Shown here in pieces: positions 1-5,088 of a stretch of DNA of 5,088 nucleotides. The stretch is from CAZGYE01 sp964530165. GTDB taxonomy: Bacteria > Planctomycetota > Planctomycetia > Planctomycetales > Planctomycetaceae. The position numbers were made by a program, and so were the translations under genes. The stretch covers positions 1 to 5,088 of the forward strand of contig CAZGYE010000359.1 in the NCBI GenBank assembly GCA_964530165.1. Reading direction: 5' to 3'. The notes below the pieces were generated by a model. That model was given only the letters and a program-made list of their open reading frames with translations, was not told the DNA's origin and did not search any database. The number at the start of each line of letters is the position of its first letter. Positions within the stretch are counted from its first letter, which is position 1.

Positions 1-435
1 GCCGCCGGTCCATCGGCCAAGAAGCCGGCCCGCGCGAAGCCGGGCGCCAAGCCCGCACCACGGAAGCGAACCGTCAGCGGCCGGGCCGGGTACCATGTCC
101 AGCACCACTGGACGCACGACCTGCCGCTGCTGGTTCGAGCGATGGTCCAGGCCGGGGAGACGCTGTTCATCGCCGGTCCGCCGGACCTGCTGGACGAGGA
201 GGAGGCCGGCCGGAACCTCGGAACCCCCGAGATCCAGGCTCAATTGGTCGAGCAGGATGCAGCCATGCTGGGCCAAAGAGGTGGTCTGCTGTGGGCCGTC
301 TCGACCAAGGACGGCAGCCAGCTCGGCGAGTTACAGCTCAAGACGCCACCGGCATGGGACGGCATGGTGGCCGCGAAGGGACGGTTGTTCCTCACGACTG
401 TGGACGGCAAGGTCCTGTGCCTCAGCGGCCGATGA
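1..435 (+). CDS. PQQ-like (BamB-type) beta-propeller protein, C-terminal 144 residues, 5' end missing
   Basis: The frame is open from base 1 to the TGA at 433-435, so only the C-terminus of a longer protein is visible. Residues 38-143 look like the last blades of a PQQ-binding-like propeller. A hydrophobic strand pattern (LLVRAMVQAGETLFIAGPPD, about 43-62) is followed by an acidic loop (DEEEAG, 65-70). Then come GGLLWAVSTKDGSQLGELQL (94-113) and WDGMVAAKGRLFLTTVDGKV (119-138), which repeat the 'tryptophan, strand, DG turn, strand' pattern of these blades. The protein ends in CLSGR. Proteins of this kind are usually secreted or membrane-attached, and many planctomycete members have no known substrate or enzymatic role. 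Residues 1-28 are low-complexity, rich in Ala, Lys, Pro and Arg, and probably form a flexible basic linker or surface loop. The gene converges on the lipoprotein gene and is not part of its operon. The family call is fairly secure; the function is unknown. Confidence 0.75.
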   Translation, partial: AAGPSAKKPARAKPGAKPAPRKRTVSGRAGYHVQHHWTHDLPLLVRAMVQAGETLFIAGPPDLLDEEEAGRNLGTPEIQAQLVEQDAAMLGQRGGLLWAVSTKDGSQLGELQLKTPPAWDGMVAAKGRLFLTTVDGKVLCLSGR

Positions 436-577
436 AAAACCAGGCGCAACGGGTGGCAGGGTCAGAGCAACAGCGATGGCCCTGGCGAGCGATCACAGTC
501 GGGGCCAACGTTGCACTATGGCCCCGCCACCCAGCCGGCCAGAGGAATCGCCGCGGTTGACTTCCGAATGGCTTTCC
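436..577. other. Convergent intergenic gap
   Basis: These 142 bases separate the stop of the + strand propeller gene from the stop of the - strand lipoprotein gene. I see no credible small gene here. Its one clear structure is the inverted repeat at 500-526. Transcription from both sides should end in this gap. Confidence 0.7.
500..526. terminator. Inverted repeat, possible bidirectional terminator
   Basis: CGGGGCCA (500-507) and TGGCCCCG (519-526) form a perfect 8-bp stem with an 11-base loop, midway between two converging genes. The position suits a shared terminator. There is no T-run after the stem in either direction, so it does not match a classical intrinsic terminator. It may be a chance hairpin in GC-rich DNA. 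Confidence 0.3.
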
Positions 578-2470
578 TCACTGCTCCTCGGAAGGATGCC
601 AGTCGGGGAGGCGGTTGGATCCTTTGTTGGTGATTTGAACGACGTCAAGGTCTTCGCTCTCGAGGTCGGCGATGCAAAGCTGCCAGGGACCCTCTGCAGT
701 TGGGGCCCGGCAGAAGACGATCATGCTTCCGTCGGGCGAGTAGCGGGCGTCGTGCTGGATGTCTGCGCCGAAGGTCAACTGCTCTTCGCTTCCATTCTTG
801 GCGTCGACCTGATGAATGTGGCCTTTGACCGTCTGGAAGACGATTCGCTCGCCGTCGCCGGACCAGTGAGGCGTGCAGCAAGCATCTTCAGTCTGGAGTT
901 GGTGGTACTTGTTGCCGTCGACGCTGAGGATGAAGATGCCGATCGTTCCCAGGTGACGGCTGGCGACGGCGAGCTGTTTTCCGTCGGGGCTCCAGGCGGG
1001 CACGCCGCAGCGCTCCCACGTCTCTGGCGTGACGCGCCGCTCGTCGCCCGAGTCGAGTTCCCTGATATAAGCCTTCTCGTCACGGATGAAGATGATCGAC
1101 TTGCCGTCCGGGGACCACGCCGCTTGAGCGCCCTCGGTGACCCGCACGGGGCCGGACCTGTCGCGATTCATCATCCACACTTCCGGGAAGCCGCCGCGGA
1201 GCGAAGTATACATGATCCGCTTTCCGTCGGGCGAGAAGCGGGGATCGGCGTCGGGATGTGAATCGTCGGTCAACCGTCTCAAGTGGCTTCCGCCGGCGTG
1301 CATCTTCCAGATATCCAGTGCCCCGCCCCGGTCGCTCACAAACACGATCGTTCCCTTCAAGCGACTCGGGTCGATCTTCCCCCACGGAACCGCGGCCGGC
1401 GGCGCGGCCGATACGACCGGGGTCTCCTCTGGAGGGACCTCGATGACCTGTTCGCCAACGTCGCTTCTGTTGGCACGGGCAAGCGGTTTTTTCGCCTGTG
1501 AAAGAGCCGGGACATTTCGCACACGGCGGAAACCGTAGCTATCCGACCCAAAGCAGGCGTCGCTAAAGACGGGAAACTCCTTGAAGCGGTAGGCCGCCCT
1601 GCACGACTCGGCCGACGAGTTCCAGGCCCCGCCGCGCAACACCTTCTGCTTTCCGGAGGTCGGTCCTCTCGGATCGTCTCGCGTGCTCTCGTCATAGTAG
1701 TTAGCGGAGTAATAGTCATTGCACCACTGCCAAACGTTGCCGTGCATGTCGTACAGGCCCCAGCGGTTCGGCCGTTTTTTTCCCACGGCCCGCGGCCGGC
1801 CTCCCGAACGCGGTTTGAACCAGGCGTACTTGGGCAGCTCGGCCTCGTCGTCGCCGAAGAAGTACCGCGTCCGGCTTCCCGCCCGGCAGGCGTGCTCCCA
1901 CTCCGCCTCGGTCGGCAGGCGGTATCCGTCCGCCTGGAAATCGCACTCCCACGTCTCGGGATCGTAGCAGGGCGTCAGGCCATCCAGCTCGGAACACTTG
2001 TTGCAGAAGCGTGCCGCATCCGTCCATTGGGTCTGCTCCACCGGATTGTCCTTGGCTCTCCACTTCGAAGGATTTTCCCCCATGACCTTTTCGTAGAGTT
2101 CTTGCGAGACGAGGTAGCGATCCATGGTGCACGCGCTCACGGCCACCTTGTGCGGCATCTCGTCGGGGCGGCCCTGCGGATCGCCCATCGTGAATTCCCC
2201 AGCCGGGATGAGGATCATCTCGCCACCTGAGATCGGCCGCAGGACTTCCAGCTTGAAAGGCTTTCCCGTTGCGAGACCGAGCCCCGTAGACTCGCTCTTT
2301 GCACAGCCCACCAGACCAAGAACGAGGGCTGCTTCCCAAACCAGGCGGGCAAGGCGCCCGCCGAGACGAAACGCCTGGAAACAGCGGCTCAGCAGGAGCT
2401 TCGCCCTCCCGAAATCGGGTCTTGAAACTACGCCCAACGGTGTCAGCGCAAGCAGGCCTCGTTGGAACAT
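578..2470 (-). CDS. Lipoprotein with FGE-sulfatase-like domain fused to TolB/PD40 beta-propeller
   Basis: This is a 630-residue predicted lipoprotein. A long basic N-terminus leads to a hydrophobic stretch (about 45-55) and the lipobox LVGC with Cys56, so the mature protein should be membrane-anchored and periplasmic. Residues about 83-317 are an FGE-like (SUMF1/EgtB/PvdO family) domain: GEMILIPAGEFTMGD, RLPTEAEWEHACRAG (184-198), GLYDMHGNVWQWCNDYY (238-254), LRGGAW (278-283) and YGFRRV (312-317). True FGE uses two cysteines here. By alignment with human FGE (by eye), the first is Ser285 and only the second, Cys290, remains, so formylglycine formation is unlikely. A Pro/Ala/Glu-rich linker follows. 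About 374-627 is a six-blade PD40 propeller, with FSPDGKRIMY (412), WSPDG (452 and 493), WSGDG (536), YSPDG (578) and a final DWHP. The ATG at 2470 is preferred because GAGGA lies 9 bases upstream, as in xylB. An in-frame ATG at 2497 would add nine residues with a poorer ribosome binding site. Last gene of the apparent operon. The role is unknown; ligand or glycan binding is a guess. Confidence 0.82.
   Translation of the reverse strand: MFQRGLLALTPLGVVSRPDFGRAKLLLSRCFQAFRLGGRLARLVWEAALVLGLVGCAKSESTGLGLATGKPFKLEVLRPISGGEMILIPAGEFTMGDPQGRPDEMPHKVAVSACTMDRYLVSQELYEKVMGENPSKWRAKDNPVEQTQWTDAARFCNKCSELDGLTPCYDPETWECDFQADGYRLPTEAEWEHACRAGSRTRYFFGDDEAELPKYAWFKPRSGGRPRAVGKKRPNRWGLYDMHGNVWQWCNDYYSANYYDESTRDDPRGPTSGKQKVLRGGAWNSSAESCRAAYRFKEFPVFSDACFGSDSYGFRRVRNVPALSQAKKPLARANRSDVGEQVIEVPPEETPVVSAAPPAAVPWGKIDPSRLKGTIVFVSDRGGALDIWKMHAGGSHLRRLTDDSHPDADPRFSPDGKRIMYTSLRGGFPEVWMMNRDRSGPVRVTEGAQAAWSPDGKSIIFIRDEKAYIRELDSGDERRVTPETWERCGVPAWSPDGKQLAVASRHLGTIGIFILSVDGNKYHQLQTEDACCTPHWSGDGERIVFQTVKGHIHQVDAKNGSEEQLTFGADIQHDARYSPDGSMIVFCRAPTAEGPWQLCIADLESEDLDVVQITNKGSNRLPDWHPSEEQ
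2385..2411. repeat. Possible dispersed planctomycete-type repeat inside the signal-peptide coding region
   Basis: On the - strand this 27-base stretch contains GGGAGGGCGAAGCTCCTGC followed by TGAGCCG. From memory it resembles a short sequence scattered through planctomycete genomes, whose translations give strings such as 'EGEAPAEP' and 'GSAGASPS'; the other frames here read EGEAPAEPLF and GSAGASPSR. In the lipoprotein frame it encodes residues 20-29 (FGRAKLLLSR), within an unusually long n-region. Only one copy is present in the window, so its repeat nature cannot be shown from this sequence. Confidence 0.45.
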
Positions 2471-4011
2471 CGGGTACTGTCCTCGTGGTTCGTCCATATG
2501 GTCTGAAAATCATCCTTCAACGACCGGTACAGCTTGCCGTACATCGGGTATGCCCGGTTGTAAATCCGCTTCGTCTTGGCAACCGGCGATGTGCTCTCGA
2601 TGACGCGAATCGTGGCCGAGCAGGCTTCGACGACGTTCTTATACGCACCGGTTCCGGCCGCGGCCAATAAGGCCACCCCGTAGGCTGGACCTTCTTCGGC
2701 GCCAGTCGTGACGACTTTGCGGCCGTAAATGTCCGCCTGCATCTGCCGCCAGAATCGGCTGCGGGCGCCGCCGCCGGAAAGCCGAATCTCACGGACCGGA
2801 ATCTGCATACCCTCGATGATCTCCAGGCAGTCGCGCATGGCGTAGGTGGCGCCTTCCATCACCGCACGAATCAGGTGCGCCCGGCCGTGACGCAAACTCA
2901 GGCCGATCCAGGCGCCGCGCGCGTGCGGATCGGCGTGCGGAGTCCTCTCGCCGGTCAGATAGGGCAGAAAATAAAGACCTTCGCATCCGGCCGGCGCCTT
3001 GGCCGCCTGCGCGGTGATCAGTTCGTAGGGGTCGACCTTTTTCCGTTCGGCGGCGGCGATCTCGGCCGTCCCCAGTTGGTTGCGGTACCACTGCAGACTG
3101 CCGCCGGCCGAGAGCACCACGCCCATCACGTGCCATTTCCCGCGGACCGCGTGACAGAAGGTGTGCACGCGCCCCTGGGGATCGATCTGAAGCTGGTCGC
3201 TGTGTGCGAAGACGACGCCGCTGGTGCCCATCGTCGCCGAGATCACGCCGCGGCGCACAATGCCGTTCCCGACGGCGCCGGCCGCCTGGTCCCCGCCGCC
3301 GCCCACCACCGGAACACCGGCAGACAGGCCGAGTCGGTCGGCCGACGCTTTCGTCAACTCGCCGCTGACTTCTTCCGACTCGTACACCCGCGGCAACAGG
3401 GCCCGGTCGATATCGAGCTTCGCGAGCAGCGGCCGCGACCAGCGGCGGCGCTTCACGTCCAGCAGCAGCGTCCCGGAGGCATCGCTCACCTCGGTGGCAA
3501 ACTCGCCGGTCAAACGGAAACGGACGTAGTCCTTCGGCAAGAGTACCTGCACGGTTCGTCCATAATGACGCGGCTCGTGTTTTCGCAGCCAGAGAATTTT
3601 GGGCGCGGTGAAGCCGGTCAACGCGGGGTTGGCGACCATGCGGATCAGTTTCGCCCGGCCGCCGGCGCGCGACTCGATCTCGTCGCACTCGGCGGCGGTC
3701 CGCTGGTCGTTCCACAGAATGGCCGGCCGGATGACTTCGTGCTTCTTGTCGAGGAACACGCTGCCGTGCATCTGCCCGCTCAGTCCGATGCCCGCCACCT
3801 GGGCCGGCGTGAGCTTTACGTCCTTGAGCACCCGGCGGACACTCTTGACGGTCGCCTGCCACCAATCTTCGGGGTTCTGCTCCGACCAGCCCGGCCGCGG
3901 ACTCGACAGCGGATACTCGGCCGTCGCCGAGGAGAGAATCTTTCCGTCCTCGCGCATGGCCAAGGTCTTGGTCCCGCTGGTCCCGACGTCAATCCCGAGA
4001 AATACGGCCAT
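2443..4011 (-). CDS. xylB: Xylulokinase (FGGY carbohydrate kinase)
   Basis: This 522-residue cytoplasmic kinase transfers phosphate from ATP to D-xylulose, giving xylulose 5-phosphate for the pentose phosphate pathway. It has the full FGGY layout. The N-terminal phosphate loop is GIDVGTSGTK (6-15), with Asp8. WSEQNPEDWWQA (42-53) and GLSGQMHG (76-83) follow, the QMHG motif being typical of xylulokinases. Next are RPAILWNDQR (95-104), GFTAPKILW (133-141), LLPKDYVRFRLTGEF (157-171) and SDASGT (176-181). The catalytic base is predicted as Asp241 in GGGGDQAAGAVG. The C-terminal lobe has MGTSGV (261-266), FLPYLTGERTPH (348-359) and LSGGGARSRFWRQMQADI (411-428). These blocks closely match E. coli XylB recalled from memory, which is slightly shorter (about 484 residues). 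The last 20 or so residues, from QTIWTN onward, look like an added tail, and they overlap the start of the lipoprotein gene. Start: ATG with GAGGA 9 bases upstream. A xylose isomerase gene is not in the window. A related pentulose kinase is the main alternative. Confidence 0.93.
   Translation of the reverse strand: MAVFLGIDVGTSGTKTLAMREDGKILSSATAEYPLSSPRPGWSEQNPEDWWQATVKSVRRVLKDVKLTPAQVAGIGLSGQMHGSVFLDKKHEVIRPAILWNDQRTAAECDEIESRAGGRAKLIRMVANPALTGFTAPKILWLRKHEPRHYGRTVQVLLPKDYVRFRLTGEFATEVSDASGTLLLDVKRRRWSRPLLAKLDIDRALLPRVYESEEVSGELTKASADRLGLSAGVPVVGGGGDQAAGAVGNGIVRRGVISATMGTSGVVFAHSDQLQIDPQGRVHTFCHAVRGKWHVMGVVLSAGGSLQWYRNQLGTAEIAAAERKKVDPYELITAQAAKAPAGCEGLYFLPYLTGERTPHADPHARGAWIGLSLRHGRAHLIRAVMEGATYAMRDCLEIIEGMQIPVREIRLSGGGARSRFWRQMQADIYGRKVVTTGAEEGPAYGVALLAAAGTGAYKNVVEACSATIRVIESTSPVAKTKRIYNRAYPMYGKLYRSLKDDFQTIWTNHEDSTRCSNEACLR
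2480..2484 (-). promoter_or_regulatory. Ribosome binding site deciding the lipoprotein start
   Basis: GAGGA on the - strand lies 9 bases before the ATG at 2470 and inside the 3' end of xylB. The same motif and spacing precede xylB, which favours 2470 over the ATG at 2497. For the 2497 start, the nearest purine-rich motif (GAAGGA) is about 15 bases away. Its position suggests translational coupling to xylB. Confidence 0.6.
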
Positions 4012-4020
4012 GGATCACAG

Positions 4021-4025
4021 TCCTC
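4021..4025 (-). promoter_or_regulatory. Ribosome binding site of xylB
   Basis: GAGGA on the - strand lies 9 bases before the xylB ATG, within the 33-base gap after the regulator stop codon. No -35/-10 or -24/-12 promoter is evident in that gap, so xylB is probably cotranscribed with the regulator. Confidence 0.65.
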
Positions 4026-4044
4026 TTTCACCTGCTCGCTCGTC

Positions 4045-5088
4045 TCAATTGTCCACTCCGTACAGATCCAGTTTTTTCCGGAGCGTTGTGCGGTGTAGCC
4101 CGAGGCTGCGAGCCGCCTGTGAGCAGTGACCGAAATGTTTTTGCAGTGCCACCTCCAGCAGCGGCGGTTCCACCAGTCGGAGCAGTTCGTCGTAAACCTC
4201 GTTTGTGCGTGCCGGGTCCGACAACTTTGCCTCAGCCCACTCGCCGAGCCGTGTGGCAATCTCGCTCTCGCGGCCTTGCATCTCATCAAGCGACATCGCC
4301 GATGAATAGGCCACAGGCGGCGGTAGATGTTCTGGTATGATCGTGCCGCCGCGGGCCAGAATCGCCGCATGTTCGACGGCGTTTCGCAACTCCCGGACGT
4401 TTCCATACCAGGGGCGACGCTTCAGTTCTACGAGAGCCTCGTTGGAGAGCCGAAGTGTGGGGCAGGCTTTCAAGCCTGCCGATTCGTTCTGGTAGGCTGG
4501 GAAGCCTGCCGATTCGCCGCGGCAGGCTGGAAAGCCTGCCCCACGAGGTTCGTTCTTTCGAGTCAGTCGACACAAGAAATGCTGGGCCAACTCGGCGATG
4601 TCATCTGGCCGCTCGCGCAGGGGCGGCAGATCGATCTGAAAACCGCAGAGACGAAAATAGAGATCGTGCCGGAATGAACCTTGCCGGACTCTCTCTTCGA
4701 GGCTCTGATGCGTGGCGGAAATGACGCGGAAGTCGGTCTTGAGGGTCCCGTTCGATCCGACCGGCAACACTTCGCCGTGCTCCAGCGCGCGCAACAGCTT
4801 GACCTGGAGGGGGAGAGGAATATCGGCCACTTCATCCAAGAAGAGTGTCCCGCCATCGGCTCGGACCAACAGCCCCGTGTGCGATTCCTCCGCTCCGGTG
4901 AAAGCGCCTCGGGCGTGTCCGAACAGTTCACTTTCGGCCAGCGACGGACTCAGCGAAGCAACGTTGACCGCGACGAACGGACCTTCCGTCCGGTTGCTGA
5001 ACCGGTGGATCGCGCGGGCGGCCAGTTCTTTTCCCGTGCCACTCTCCCCACATAACAGGACACAAGCGTCCGAGTCGGCCACCAGTGC
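4045..5088 (-). CDS. Sigma-54-dependent activator, AAA+ and Fis-type HTH domains, N-terminus beyond the window
   Basis: An enhancer-binding activator that would use ATP hydrolysis to open promoters held by sigma-54 RNA polymerase. The frame stays open to the right edge, reading ALVADSDACVLLCGESGTGKE. The GTG at 5082 is therefore an internal valine codon, and the N-terminal sensory or receiver domain is off the window. Numbering from that valine: Walker A GESGTGKE (12-19), the sigma-54 contact loop GAFTGA (59-64), Walker B GGTLFLDEV (77-85), sensor I near RVISATH (119-125), likely arginine fingers in FRHDLYFRL (Arg138 and Arg144), LPPLRERPDDI (152-162), and sensor II WYGNVREL (225-232), with Tyr where Pro is usual. 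Residues 307-345 form the Fis-type DNA-binding domain, with SQAARSLGLHRTTLRKKL. Residues 181-209 are a foreign-looking tandem repeat encoded by the palindrome cluster at 4457-4544. The gene sits 33 bases upstream of xylB, so it may regulate its own operon. The signal it senses cannot be read here. Confidence 0.92.
   Translation of the reverse strand, partial: ALVADSDACVLLCGESGTGKELAARAIHRFSNRTEGPFVAVNVASLSPSLAESELFGHARGAFTGAEESHTGLLVRADGGTLFLDEVADIPLPLQVKLLRALEHGEVLPVGSNGTLKTDFRVISATHQSLEERVRQGSFRHDLYFRLCGFQIDLPPLRERPDDIAELAQHFLCRLTRKNEPRGAGFPACRGESAGFPAYQNESAGLKACPTLRLSNEALVELKRRPWYGNVRELRNAVEHAAILARGGTIIPEHLPPPVAYSSAMSLDEMQGRESEIATRLGEWAEAKLSDPARTNEVYDELLRLVEPPLLEVALQKHFGHCSQAARSLGLHRTTLRKKLDLYGVDN
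4457..4544. repeat. Cluster of three palindromes with 30-bp period, inserted in frame in a coding sequence
   Basis: Three 20-bp palindromes of the form GGCAGGCT-NNN-AGCCTGCC start at 4461, 4491 and 4521. They are separated by 10-base spacers that share GATTCG at the start. The outer ends are a perfect 15-bp inverted repeat, GTGGGGCAGGCTTTC at 4457-4471 and its complement at 4530-4544, so the cluster is bounded like one element of 88 bp. On the - strand it is read as residues 181-209 of the sigma-54 activator, a repeat of pattern [GS]AG[FL][PK]A[CY] every ten residues. Four of six frames are open through it. From memory, similar palindromes occur between genes in planctomycete genomes; this is unverified. 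The structure itself is directly visible. Confidence 0.85.

Noticed and set aside
95..1261. A 388-codon open frame on the + strand
   Set aside because: It overlaps the true frame of the PQQ-like gene and then runs antisense through the PD40 propeller. Its translation has no recognisable domain and is explained by high GC content.
2341..2378. A GC-rich nested hairpin (CCAGGCG/CGCCTGG with an inner GGCGGGC/GCCCGCC)
   Set aside because: It lies in the coding region for the signal peptide, lacks a T-run, and such stems are expected by chance in Arg/Gly/Leu-rich GC-rich code. It might be part of the neighbouring repeat, but nothing in the window shows that.
578..2470. A true sulfatase-activating formylglycine-generating enzyme
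   Set aside because: The first catalytic cysteine is replaced by serine, no sulfatase gene is nearby, and the domain is fused to a propeller on a lipoprotein.
2789..3865. A 358-codon - strand open frame within xylB in another frame
   Set aside because: It is an out-of-frame reading of xylB with an Arg-rich composition and no motif.
2875..4098. A 407-codon + strand open frame antisense to xylB
   Set aside because: The opposite strand encodes a well-conserved xylulokinase throughout. The antisense translation shows no domain and is rich in Arg, Gly and Ala.
4457..4544. A CRISPR array
   Set aside because: There are only three units, with 10-base spacers that share sequence. The units are palindromes within a coding frame and no cas gene is present.
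5080..5082. The GTG as the real start of the sigma-54 activator
   Set aside because: The frame continues to the window edge with residues that fit the usual sequence before Walker A, so this is an internal valine.

Overview
The window looks like part of a GC-rich bacterial chromosome, most likely from a planctomycete. That assignment is inference. It rests on the gene types together (a PQQ-like propeller protein, an FGE-like domain fused to a TolB-type propeller in a lipoprotein, and a sigma-54 activator) and on two short repeats that resemble, from memory, sequences scattered through planctomycete genomes. No rRNA, tRNA, CRISPR array, transposase or phage gene was seen.

Layout. On the + strand, 1-435 is the 3' end of a gene for a PQQ-like/BamB-like beta-propeller protein. 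It is followed by a 142-base convergent intergenic gap with one GC-rich inverted repeat. Everything to the right is on the - strand and reads right to left: a sigma-54-dependent Fis-type activator whose 5' end lies beyond the right edge (4045-5088), a complete xylulokinase gene xylB (2443-4011), and a lipoprotein with an FGE-like domain plus a PD40 propeller (578-2470). The regulator-xylB gap is 33 bases. xylB overlaps the lipoprotein gene by 28 bases. Both downstream genes have a GAGGA ribosome binding site exactly 9 bases before ATG. The three genes are therefore probably one transcription unit.

Function. XylB phosphorylates D-xylulose for entry into the pentose phosphate pathway. The regulator carries the ATPase and sigma-54 contact motifs of an activator, but its sensory part is outside the window. 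The lipoprotein should face the periplasm. Its FGE-like domain lacks the first of the two copper-binding cysteines of true FGE, so it is more likely a binding or structural module than an enzyme. A link between these proteins, such as sugar or glycan sensing coupled to pentulose use, is only a hypothesis.

The most unusual feature is an 88-bp cluster of three palindromes with a 30-bp period inside the AAA+ region of the regulator gene. It is translated in frame as a 29-residue tandem peptide repeat at the junction between two conserved segments. A second, unrelated repeat-like sequence is translated within the unusually long signal peptide of the lipoprotein. In this window, small non-coding repeats appear to have been absorbed into two of the four proteins.
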